Shown piece by piece: positions 38,189 through 45,815 of a stretch of 64,000 bases of DNA (the stretch's first letter is position 1; every line of letters begins with the position of its first letter). The position numbers and the translations under genes were made by a program. The DNA is from Octadecabacter arcticus 238. GTDB lineage: Bacteria > Pseudomonadota > Alphaproteobacteria > Rhodobacterales > Rhodobacteraceae. The notes beneath the pieces were generated by a model, which saw only the letters and a list, made by a program, of their open reading frames with translations, made no database searches and was not told the DNA's origin. The stretch is taken from the NCBI RefSeq assembly GCF_000155735.2, contig NC_020908.1, positions 625,001 to 689,000 of the forward strand, in the 5' to 3' direction.

Positions 38189-38847
38189 TTATTGCCGTAA
38201 GGGGTGATGCTGCTTGCAAACGTTTTGCGCAGGGCCACATCCACGTCGTCCATCGTCACGGGCAGACCAAGATCCACCAGCGACGTTACCCCGTGTTCGG
38301 TTATCCCGCAGGGCACAATGCCGCTGAAATGGCCCAGATCCGGTTCAACGTTGATCGACAGTCCGTGAAAGCTGACCCATTTGCGCAAGCGGATGCCGAG
38401 GGCCGCAATTTTGTCTTCCGCAGGTTGCCCATGTGCGTCCAAAGGTTTGTCATGCCGCTGCACCCAGACCCCGACGCGCCCGTCGCGGATTTCGCCAGTG
38501 ACGTTGAATTTTGCCAGCGTCGCAATCACCCAGTGTTCGAGGTCTTGCACAAAGCGGCGCACGTCGTGGCCGCGCTTGCCGACGTCAAGCATCACATAGG
38601 CGACCCGCTGGCCCGGTCCGTGATAGGTATATTGACCACCGCGTTTCGATGTGTGGACTGGAAAGCGGTCAGGCTCCACCAGATCGACAAGTTTGGCGGA
38701 CGTTCCAGCGGTGTAAAGGGCAGGGTGTTCGACAAGCCAAATGCATTCATCCGCGTCGCCGCGATGAATGGCTTCGGCGCGGTCTTCCATGAAAGCGGTG
38801 GCGTCGTCGTAATCTGTCAGTCCGTCTGTGGTGATCCATTCAACCAT
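38185..38847 (-). CDS. lipB: octanoyl-[ACP]:protein N-octanoyltransferase
   Basis: A 220-residue LipB that moves octanoate from ACP to lipoyl domains, the first step of lipoate synthesis. Signature motifs are [20 protein letters not shown], the catalytic Lys in [17 protein letters not shown], and the Cys in [15 protein letters not shown]. It overlaps the end of the convergent globin gene by four bases. Confidence 0.95.
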   Translation of the reverse strand: MVEWITTDGLTDYDDATAFMEDRAEAIHRGDADECIWLVEHPALYTAGTSAKLVDLVEPDRFPVHTSKRGGQYTYHGPGQRVAYVMLDVGKRGHDVRRFVQDLEHWVIATLAKFNVTGEIRDGRVGVWVQRHDKPLDAHGQPAEDKIAALGIRLRKWVSFHGLSINVEPDLGHFSGIVPCGITEHGVTSLVDLGLPVTMDDVDVALRKTFASSITPYGNN

Positions 38848-39542
38848 TAGTGTGTCGCAGCAAATGCCCCGCCCCTTTTATGTTCGCGCCCCTTACGGGC
38901 TGGGTTACATGGAACCGCCATTTACGAAGCGCGGATTGCGGTGCGGTGTCGTTCACGAAAGCGTCCTGTCATTTGGCAAAAGGTGTTTAGGCGTGAATGT
39001 TTGCTTGTCCAATAGATAGGCAATTTTAAGGCGAGAGCCAAACCGAAAGGCCCTGATATGCCCTTGAATCGTCTCTAATTGATCGTTGCGGATCCAGATC
39101 CACACTGTGGCGATGATCAGGCGTTCCGCATTAAGAGGTTTGCGGTGTTGGGGCCGTTTGGCCGACTGCTCGGGTTCGCGTTTCTGGCGTACTGGTGTTG
39201 TAGCACGGTATCCGACAAGTCCGCGCAGGCCGAGTTCGCGCCCATAAGGCGATGAGGTGGCGGCTGTATTTGTTTGGTCTGATCCCAGCGGGGTTGGCTA
39301 ACTTCTCGCCGCATCGCCGCACCAACGAAGCGGTTTTCGGCGGCAGTGATAGCCTTGGCCGGATCGTGATCGGGTCGCCACTGTGGCCTTGATCGCAGCT
39401 GCACGGGCAGGGCGCAGCACGTTGGCGCAAAGGCCCGCCGCACTGGGCAGGTAGGCGTGCGCCAGCAATCGTCCAATTTTGCAGATTTTGCGCTTGAGGT
39501 GGCGGCAACGCTTCGCTAAGTGCTTCTAACGCTTTCAGACCT
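38848..39542. other. 695-base stretch without recognised gene
   Basis: Between lipB and tRNA-Leu. Frames such as RFAVLGPFGRLLGFAFLAYW (plus strand, about 39135) and LYLFGLIPAGLANFSPH (about 39265) look like coding relics with a membrane helix, but no start, ribosome site or family is evident. Probably decayed DNA at the edge of a tRNA-linked island. Confidence 0.4.
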
Positions 39543-39629
39543 GCGGTCGTGGCGGAATTGGTAGACGCGCAGCGTTGAGGTCGCTGTGAAGTAACATTCG
39601 TGGGGGTTCGAGTCCCCCCGACCGCACCA
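39543..39629 (+). tRNA. tRNA-Leu (GAG)
   Basis: An 87-base tRNA with encoded CCA. The acceptor stem GCGGTCG pairs with CGACCGC. The D arm contains GGCGGAATTGGTAGAC, typical of leucine tRNAs. The anticodon loop TTGAGGT between CAGCG and CGCTG gives anticodon GAG, which reads CUC/CUU. A long variable arm and the T arm GGGGGTTCGAGTCCCCC complete it. Confidence 0.95.
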
Positions 39630-39634
39630 CTTTC

Positions 39635-39844
39635 ATTGATATCATTCATGAATTTTGTCCTTTTGGGGGCTGGCCCCCACTGGGTCCCCTCCCCGTTCAT
39701 AATGAAGTTATAAACCTCGCTCGGATCGACAAATGACATTGCTCCACGGCGATGGATCGTGATGTGCTGACTCTTGGCCCATCGATATAGCGTGGACCTG
39801 TGAACTCCGAAAACGGTTTGAGCCTGCAAAATGCGGACTATCAC
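39635..39844 (-). pseudogene. helix-turn-helix protein fragment beside tRNA-Leu
   Basis: A frame readable from GTG 39844 contains ILQAQTVFGVHRSTLYRWAK, a helix-turn-helix, then RRGAMSFVDPSEVYNFIMNG. It has no stop of its own and runs into the antisense of the tRNA, so its 3' end was lost, probably by deletion. It resembles small DNA-binding proteins of integrative elements. Confidence 0.45.
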
Positions 39845-40050
39845 TGGGATTTTCTGTGTTATGTCGGGCCACCTCAATCGTTGATGCATCGACCGCCATG
39901 GCCAGCGCATCAACGTAGTTTTCGGCATCGAGGGCTCTCCAACGGTTCAATCTCCCGATCTTCATTGGCGGTGGAAAATGTCCGTCATTGATCAGGTTGT
40001 GGATCTGGCGCTTTGAGATACGAAGCCGCGCGGCGACGTCTTCAGGAGTT
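39845..40050 (-). pseudogene. AlpA/excisionase-like regulator remnant
   Basis: The minus strand encodes TPEDVAARLRISKRQIHNLI then FPPPMKIGRLNRW, the MerR-like helix-turn-helix of AlpA family regulators. Its N terminus is missing where three GGAGTTA-type repeats and the IS5 end begin (40045-40066). Together with the next fragment and the adjacent tRNA-Leu it marks the edge of an old genomic island. Confidence 0.6.
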
Positions 40051-40135
40051 AGGAGTTAGGAGTTAGGGTCAGGACCCATTAACTGATTGAGTTTGTCGCG
40101 TTGTGGTGATTCAAAGTCCTCAATTGTAGGGGGAT

Positions 40136-40933
40136 ATGATGAGCAATCTATATTGGCTGAGTGAGGCACAGATGGAGCGTCTGCGGCCTTACTTTCCGAA
40201 GGCCCGAGGCCGTGCGCGTGTTGATGATCGTCGTGTCCTGAGTGGTATTATTTTCATTAATCGCAATGGCTTACGGTGGTGTGATGCTCCTGCGGAATAT
40301 GGGCCGCCAAAGACGCTGTACAATCGCTGGAAGCGCTGGAGTGACATGGGCGTGTTTGCCCGGATCTTGATGGGGCTGGCCGAGCAGGCTCCCGATAACA
40401 AGACCATCTCGATCCCCTCTCATCGAAACTGCGTTTCGACTGCCGGGCAGTGGATGCCACCTACCTCAAAGCACATCGTACGGCCTCCAGCCTGCGGTTA
40501 AAAAAGGGGGTGTGGACGCCTGATCGGGCTGACCAAGGGCGGCATGAACACAAAGTTGCATGCGGTTACAGATACCAACGGTCGCCCGGTCCGCTTGTTT
40601 ATCACTGCAGGTCAGGTGAGCGATCATACTGGCGCTGCTGCCCTAATGAATGGCCTGCCTGAAGCCGAGTGGCTCCTTGCTGACAGAGGATATGATGCTG
40701 ACTGGTTCCGCGAAACCCTTGTAGACAGGGGCACAAAGCCCTGCATCCCCGGGCGCAAGTCACGCAAGAAGGCCGTTAAATACGACAAGCGCCGTTACAA
40801 ACGACGCAACCGTATCGAGAGAATGTTCGGAAGGCTCAAAGATTGGCGGCGCGTCGCAACTCGCTACGACAGATCACCAACAGTCTTCCTCTCCGCAATC
40901 GCTCTCGCCGCAACCGTCATATTCTGGTTATGA
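40136..40933 (+). pseudogene. IS5 family transposase, two frames, interrupted by hairpin element
   Basis: The first part (MSNLYWLSEAQMERLRPYFP, then GLRWCDAPAEYGPPKTLYNR) reaches KTISI at 40414. After the 38-base insert, DATYLKAHRTASSLRLKKG restores the catalytic Asp. Beyond the TTAAAAAAGGGGG run the second frame begins (LIGLTKGGMNTKLHA) and holds LADRGYDADWFRE and RRNRIERMFGRLKDWRRVA. The change of frame at the A/G run is as expected for IS427-type elements, which use programmed frameshifting; the insert is not. Confidence 0.8.
40415..40452 (+). repeat. variable-hairpin insertion element, copy D (38 nt)
   Basis: CCCTCTCA, stem TCGAAAC, loop TGC, stem GTTTCGA, then CTGCCGGGCAGTG. It lies between C and GAT of the codons for I-S-I-D-A-T, splitting the transposase just before its first catalytic Asp. 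Its ends equal those of copy A, in a different IS family 7 kb away, while the stem sequence is unrelated. Confidence 0.75.
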
Positions 40934-40945
40934 GTCCTGATCCTA

Positions 40946-41165
40946 GTCTGCAAAGCTATGGCCGCCCCCGTATGACCGAAGAGTTGCAAGAGTTGGGGCT
41001 GAATGTCGGGCACCGGCGTGTAGGTCGTTTGATGGGTGAGAATGGTATCAAGATCATCAGAACCCAAAAATATAAGACAACGACGGATAGTAATCACACG
41101 TTCAACATCGCGCCCAATCTGCTGGATCAGGACTTCTCAGCGGATGGAACCAATCAAAAATGGGC
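40946..41165 (+). pseudogene. IS3 family transposase (OrfB) fragment
   Basis: QSYGRPRMTEELQELGLNVG and HRRVGRLMGENGIKIIRTQK then DGTNQKWAG are the HTH_21 and start of the integrase core of IS3 OrfB. Both the N terminus and the DDE core are missing; it is cut by IS5 on the left and IS21 sequence on the right. Confidence 0.75.
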
Positions 41166-41410
41166 TGGAATGGCAAGGTATCTCGCCATCTCAGTGCCTA
41201 TCGCCAAGAACTGTTTGAGCGCTTGAATTGCCCCGCACTCAAGCCGCTGCCCGCTGCCTCATACGTTTATGCCGAGTGGAAGCAGTGCCGTGCTGGCCTT
41301 GATTACCACGTCGATATTGGCCGCCATTATTACTCAGTGCCACACCAGTTACTGAAGCAGGAATTGTGGGCCCGGATCACCGCACGCACCGTAGAGGTAT
41401 ATTTTAAGTG
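41166..41410 (+). pseudogene. IS21 family IstA fragment
   Basis: CPALKPLPAASYVYAEWKQC, GLDYHVDIGRHYYSVPHQLL and ARITARTVEVYFK are the Mu-transposase C-terminal region of IS21 IstA. It is joined directly to the IS3 fragment on one side and to an inverted IS66 remnant on the other. Confidence 0.75.
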
Positions 41411-42714
41411 GCAACGCGTCATGGGCATCCTTCCCGACCCAGAACGCCAATGTGGATCTGTCGACATACCGCCTTCGATCAGGCTTGGTTTGGCTGGTGC
41501 TTGGATTATACCGCCTCACAGGATCGGCAGGCATACTTGGGACGGCGCGTGACAATCACGCGGAACTGCGCGGGCACGATGTCCAGCCGTTCACTGATAT
41601 CTTCCCCGATGATGTGGCGCTCCGAACCGCAATCACGGGTCATATCATCGGGCACGATCACCTTTTCGATGCGCGGCAAATGTTTTGGCAGGACGCCGCG
41701 ACCTGCGCGTGGCTTTGATGCACCTGTAGTGTTTGGCGGATCAACCGCCTCGTCCTCAGCATTTACGATAGCCATGGCCGTCTCGATATCTTGCAGCGCA
41801 AGGTGATACTGGTCGGGGTGGCCCTTCTCGGACTTCGCGCCATAGAGCGCGCGCTTGAAGTCAGGCAACTGCTTTTCCAGCCGGATGATGCGATCCTCTT
41901 TGCGTAGATTTCGCTCTTCGGAGGCAATCAAAAGCGCCTGCAAAGTAGCGACATCTGTAGAAAGATCAGTGGGGGAAGTCATGCCCGTCAGCTATCAAAA
42001 AATGGGCTTATGTGCCTGTCCAAAACGCACTCCGAGCCATTCTGCCGCAGCTGGCGGACGGGTCTCCAACGCAGTCACGCGACGCCAGTCCATTCCCGCA
42101 AACAACGCTTCAAATTGCGCCGGGTCCAGCCGCAAAACGCCGTCCCGAATAGCGGGCCATTTGAACGCATTTTGCTCCAGACGCTTGTAGGCCATGACCA
42201 GCCCCGTGCCATCCCACCAGATCATCTTGAGCCGGTCTGCCCGTTTGGCGCGGAACACATAGACCGCGCCATCAGACGGCTTCTTCTGAAAATGGCTCTG
42301 CACCAAAGCGGCCAGACCTTCATGTCCTTTCCGGAAGTCCACCGGTTTGGTCGCCACAAAGATTTGCACGCCATGCGACGGGTGGATGACAGCGCCGACA
42401 CGAGTTCAGCGATACGTACTTCAGGCGTGTTCGCTGCAAGACGAACAACCACATCCCCTTGATCAAATCGAGCGTGACAACGGCGTCCTCAGGCACATCC
42501 GCCAAAACGACGGGTTCCTCAATGGCAACAGGGACAAAGGAGACACCATCAAGGTTCGGCAGAACCAATTTGCCCTCGCGGGCCATCCGACGCCACTCTG
42601 ACAAGTGATTTGGCCGCATCCAGTACTGCCGTGCTACGGCGTTAACCGTCGCGCCCTCAACAAGCGTCTCAGCCACAATCCGCGCCTTCACCTCTTCCGG
42701 CCAGCGGCGGCACC
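41411..42714 (-). pseudogene. IS66 family element remnant (tnpA, tnpB, partial tnpC)
   Basis: On the minus strand: tnpA from about 42739 (RRWPEEVKARIVAETLVEGA), broken by a one-base deletion near 42455, after which the native tail VVVRLAANTPEVRIAELVSA continues in another frame. tnpB follows at 42369-41995 (125-residue frame with VATKPVDFRKGHEGLAALV and FRAKRADRLKMIWWDGTGL, intact). tnpC starts at 41982 with a coiled-coil N terminus, reaches KYACRSCEAV, then breaks into frames (STLAFWVGKDAHDALPL) and ends at the IS21 junction. Confidence 0.8.
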
Positions 42715-43347
42715 CCAGCAGAATACGGCTCCGATCCAACCGGTGTAGGAAGCGTCCTTGGCCTGACGCAAATGGGAGAGATCAAGCAGCAGCTCTACGC
42801 CGAGGCGGAAGCTGACGAACTCGCCGCTTCACAGACCACAACTGCGCTCGCCACCCCCGAACCTGATCCGGCATCACGTCAGGACGCGATTGAGGGACAG
42901 CTTACAGCGATGGCCCCAGCGGTGGAGGTTGACCAGCTGGCTGCCGCACCGCCGCCAGAGCCGGTCGCCAATGCTCCCGAACAAGTCATTATCCCAACGC
43001 CACAGACTGTGCCCGACGTGACAGAAACAGTCGCACCGGTTTGGCGGGACGAGGTCAGCTATACGCTTGCACCGACCGAGGGCGTTGAGGTGAAGCTGGT
43101 CATGGTGGCAGGGGCGGTCGCTGAGTTTTATTGGACCGCGAATGGTTCGGTGGTGGCCTATGACACCCATGGCGACGGTGACAGCAGCATCAGCTATGAG
43201 AAAGGACGTGGCGTTGCAGATCAGACCGGCACGCTGACGGCTGCATTTAACGGCAACCACGGCTGGTTCTGGCGCAATCGCACAGAGGCAACCGTGACCA
43301 TCACACTCTTTGTGCGGGGCGACTATAGCGAAATGAAACTTCCATAA
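42715..43347 (+). pseudogene. transmembrane anchor protein, 5' end lost
   Basis: The frame is open from within the IS66 junction: PAEYGSDPTGVGSVLGLTQM precedes MGEIKQQL at 42772. The remaining 191 residues hold a Pro/Ala/Glu-rich linker and a C-terminal domain (SYTLAPTEGVEVKLVMVAG, GNHGWFWRNRT, and ITLFVRGDYSEMKLP). I recall this as a roseobacter membrane-anchored protein whose first 40 or so residues form the membrane anchor; those are absent here. An internal start at 42772 might still give a soluble form. Confidence 0.6.
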
Positions 43348-43475
43348 CAACAAAGTGGCCCCTGCCGCATGGTGGGGGCCAACCTTGGAAGTGGATGATA
43401 GCAGCATCGCAATTGAAACGATCCCACAATCCGGTGTAATGGTTGGGCTTGTAAGTAGGGAAGGGACAAAAGAGC

Positions 43476-44135
43476 ATGAATGTTGCATTCAGTTTTGATA
43501 ATTCGCGCATTGATCTGGAGATCTCTGCGGTTGTCTTAGCCGGTTGGACGGGACGCAATATGGCTGCGGTCCAACATCATATCGATGAATTGGCAGCAAT
43601 CGGCATCGCCCCCCCAAGTCAGGTTCCCCTGTACTATCGCGTCTCACAGACCCTTTTGACACAGGCCGAAAGCATCGACGTCTTGGGCCACGGCACATCG
43701 GGCGAAGTTGAGCCATTACTAGTTCAGGCGAAAGGTAGGACATATTTTGGCTTGGCGTCAGATCACACGGACCGCGATTTGGAACGTCATTCGGTCGCGG
43801 CGTCCAAGCAGGCCTGTGCCAAACCCGTTTCGACGGATCTTTGGGACTTTGAAGCGATCAAGGATCACCTTGATGACATCACCCTACGGTGCTGGATAGA
43901 AGAAGACGGGCGCGAGGTACTGTATCAGGACGGCACATTGGCTGGTATTCGTCCACTGGCGCAACTATGCGACGGGGCTGGTTTCACAGACGGAACGGCG
44001 ATGCTGTGCGGAACGTTTGCAGCAATCGGTGGCGTGCGTCCCGCTGGCAGATACCGGATGGAGGTATCGGACCCGACGAATGGCAAGGCAATCGCGTTAT
44101 CTTATGTCGTTGTGGCCCTGCCGATCATTTCCTAG
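43476..44135 (+). CDS. DUF2848 family protein
   Basis: A 219-residue protein with the DUF2848 pattern: LVLAGWTGRD-like VVLAGWTGRNMAAVQHHIDE, PSQVPLYYRVS, EPLLVQAKGRTYFGLASDHTDR, and QACAKPVSTDLWDF. The fold is related to fumarylacetoacetate hydrolases. Function unknown. It ends two bases before the convergent PxpC-like gene. Confidence 0.85.
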   Translation: MNVAFSFDNSRIDLEISAVVLAGWTGRNMAAVQHHIDELAAIGIAPPSQVPLYYRVSQTLLTQAESIDVLGHGTSGEVEPLLVQAKGRTYFGLASDHTDRDLERHSVAASKQACAKPVSTDLWDFEAIKDHLDDITLRCWIEEDGREVLYQDGTLAGIRPLAQLCDGAGFTDGTAMLCGTFAAIGGVRPAGRYRMEVSDPTNGKAIALSYVVVALPIIS

Positions 44136-44137
44136 CG

Positions 44138-45139
44138 CTAGTCGTAGACGCACCCATGGATCAGGTTTTCACGCATCAAGCGCGTCGCCAATGATCCGCG
44201 CGCCACGGCGATGTCTTCAAGGTATGTGGCCTTTTGCGCAAAAAATTTACGCACATCGCCGATGGCTTGCGCACTGTTTATCGGTGTAAACCGCACTGCC
44301 TCGCCCGCGCGAAACTGTGCCAATCTGTCGGTATCACAAGAGATTACGGTGGCGATTTTGGGGTACCCCCCTGTGGTTTGATGATCCGCCAACAACACAG
44401 TTGCAATGCCATCCCCTGACACTTGAACCGACCCGCGCACGATTGGTTCCGACGGGATGGACAAAGCCCCGTCAAGGTCCAAGAGTGGACCGCTCAATCG
44501 CATCCCCATCCTGTCATAGGCATCGGTAACCTTGAATGTGCTGGTGACAAACCGCTCGACTGATCCTTTTGTGAAATGCTGGTCTTGGGGTCCGGTGACG
44601 ACGCGGACGGGTCCTTTAGAAGGGGAAATTGGCTGTGCTATCTCGCCCAATCGATCATCACGGATCGCCGTATCCGACAGGGTGATTGTTTGCCCCGTTT
44701 GCAGAGCCCCACCCCCGAAACCAGAGGTTGAATGTGTTGCCTGACTGCCAAGCCAATTGGGCGTCTCGATCTTTGCGGCAAATGCGAGATAGGCCCAACT
44801 GCCCGCCTTGCCCGCGCTGATCGACAGTCTATCGCCCTTGCGGATAGTAAGGACTGTCCACGATCTTGTCTTTTGTCCGGCGTGTTCGACGACGAAATCC
44901 CCGCCAGTAATGGCGATGGTCACAGAGCCCTGTGTGCAGTTGAGGATCAGGCCACCGACGGAAATCTCGATTGCCGTCAACACCTGCGCGTTGCCAAGAG
45001 CGGCGTGGGCCGCCTCAAATGCCAATCGGTCCATCGGACCAGAGGCCGCGACACCATAGCGCATATTGCCGGCGCGGCCTGCGTCCTGAAACGTGACCAA
45101 TGGACCCGCAAAAGACACTGAAAAGGCAGCTTCACCCAT
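44138..45139 (-). CDS. biotin-dependent carboxyltransferase family protein (PxpC/KipA-like)
   Basis: A 333-residue protein of the allophanate hydrolase subunit 2 / 5-oxoprolinase subunit C family: VSFAGPLVTFQDAGRAGNMR, GVAASGPMDRLAFEAA, and RMGMRLSGPLL. Its usual partners PxpA and PxpB are not next to it, so its role is uncertain. ATG 45139 is chosen since AAGGGGG lies upstream; an in-frame ATG at 45172 would add 11 residues. Confidence 0.82.
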   Translation of the reverse strand: MGEAAFSVSFAGPLVTFQDAGRAGNMRYGVAASGPMDRLAFEAAHAALGNAQVLTAIEISVGGLILNCTQGSVTIAITGGDFVVEHAGQKTRSWTVLTIRKGDRLSISAGKAGSWAYLAFAAKIETPNWLGSQATHSTSGFGGGALQTGQTITLSDTAIRDDRLGEIAQPISPSKGPVRVVTGPQDQHFTKGSVERFVTSTFKVTDAYDRMGMRLSGPLLDLDGALSIPSEPIVRGSVQVSGDGIATVLLADHQTTGGYPKIATVISCDTDRLAQFRAGEAVRFTPINSAQAIGDVRKFFAQKATYLEDIAVARGSLATRLMRENLIHGCVYD

Positions 45140-45330
45140 GATCGCCCCCTTGTCCAAGGCGTTAGTTTTCATGTGCGATACCACTGTAAATTTGGGAAAG
45201 TCTTTCGTTTTGGTCCTTAATTCTGGCAGATTAGGTGAAAATGCTTCAGGGGCACAAAGCTTGGCGTGTCTGGCGCGACAAACAACCGAGCTTAAACCGA
45301 TGAAAACCCTGTTGCCTTTCAAGACAAAAA

Positions 45331-45366
45331 AACGGTCATGCTCGGGAGGAGGTGAACATGACCGTT
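45331..45366 (-). ncRNA. CcsR-like hairpin 4, also the cluster terminator
   Basis: AACGGTCATG pairs with CATGACCGTT, 10 bp, with CACCTCCTCCCG in the loop, followed by a run of seven T. Both sRNA motif and Rho-independent end. Confidence 0.85.
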
Positions 45367-45375
45367 CTTATATAT

Positions 45376-45418
45376 ACGCGCCTCGGTGCGTCTCGGGAGG
45401 AGAAGAAGCAAGGCGCGT
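45376..45418 (-). ncRNA. CcsR-like hairpin 3
   Basis: ACGCGCCT pairs with AGGCGCGT around a large loop containing TCTCCTCCCGAG, a one-base variant of the motif. Confidence 0.7.
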
Positions 45419-45431
45419 CTACGCTGACATT

Positions 45432-45449
45432 GCTCGGGAGGAGGTGAGC
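45432..45449 (-). ncRNA. CcsR-like hairpin 2
   Basis: GCTC pairs with GAGC around ACCTCCTCCC, a perfect motif; flanking GCCGC and related bases may extend the stem. Confidence 0.7.
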
Positions 45450-45471
45450 TCCGGCAGCGGCATATTCAGTT

Positions 45472-45493
45472 CCACTCGGGAGTAGGTGAGCGG
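45472..45493 (-). ncRNA. CcsR-like hairpin 1, degenerate motif
   Basis: CCGCTC pairs with GAGTGG (one G-T pair) around ACCTACTCCC. The motif has A in place of C. Confidence 0.6.
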
Positions 45494-45599
45494 TTCCGAA
45501 ACTGGTGTTTGAAGCATTGCTTCAGGAAAGAGGTTTTGCGTCGGTCTTAACAAGATCTGAATGTTCGAGTGAGGCGGGGGTAGATCCAGCCTTTAAGTC

Positions 45600-45815
45600 C
45601 TAAAAACCGTAAGCGGCCTTGTGGGCAATCTGGCGGATCGATGAAGGGGCAATTCCGAGATTTTGCAGGTCACGTGCGGACGTCCGCTCCAGTTCGGATA
45701 GTGTGGTGAGATAGACCTTACGCTTGGAAGCATTTTTAGCCATCTGCGTGCGGATTGTCTCAAAACGATCTCTCAGTGATGTGCGGGCAAAGACTGTTGT
45801 TGTTAATGTTGTCAT
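45600..45815 (-). CDS. ccaF1: DUF1127 small RNA-binding protein (CcaF1-like)
   Basis: A 71-residue basic protein with the DUF1127 segment TLSELERTSARDLQNLGIAP SSI near its C terminus. In Rhodobacter the counterpart binds RNA and helps maturation of the CcsR RNAs encoded just downstream, in the response to photo-oxidative stress. The same neighbours are present here. ATG 45815 with GAGG-like AAGAGG 15 bases upstream. Confidence 0.85.
   Translation of the reverse strand: MTTLTTTVFARTSLRDRFETIRTQMAKNASKRKVYLTTLSELERTSARDLQNLGIAPSSIRQIAHKAAYGF

Larger units (their letters stand above)
40066..40943 (+). mobile_element. IS5 family element (IS427-like) with a hairpin insertion
   Basis: Terminal inverted repeats GGGTCAGGACCCATTAAC at 40066 and GGATCAGGACTCATAACC read back from 40943. 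TA flanks both ends, as expected for this group. The 878 bases contain a two-frame transposase. It carries one 38-base hairpin element. Confidence 0.8.
45325..45597 (-). ncRNA. CcsR-like (cuckoo RNA) cluster downstream of the DUF1127 gene
   Basis: Read on the minus strand, four hairpins follow the DUF1127 stop, each with CTCCCGAG at the 3' side of the loop: motif CCTACTCCC, CCTCCTCCC, TCTCCTCCC and CCTCCTCCC in order. In Rhodobacter sphaeroides a DUF1127 gene (ccaF1) is co-transcribed with four homologous stress-induced RNAs, CcsR1-4, defined by the CCUCCUCCC loop motif. The order, number, motif and final terminator hairpin all match, so this is the same locus. Confidence 0.85.

Noticed and set aside
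39131..39928. A 265-codon open frame on the minus strand
   Set aside because: It runs through the antisense of tRNA-Leu (the tell-tale GGTRTPTNV peptide), so only its upstream helix-turn-helix part is likely to be coding.
43355..43390. Hairpin GGCCCC/GGGGCC after the anchor protein as a variable-hairpin element
   Set aside because: Arms do not match the element and there is no interrupted gene; more likely a weak transcription end.
45340..45490. Repeated CTCGGGAGGAGGTGA read as strong ribosome-binding sites on the plus strand
   Set aside because: No reading frames follow them. On the other strand they are the CCUCCUCCC loops of CcsR-like RNAs behind a DUF1127 gene, which explains all four.
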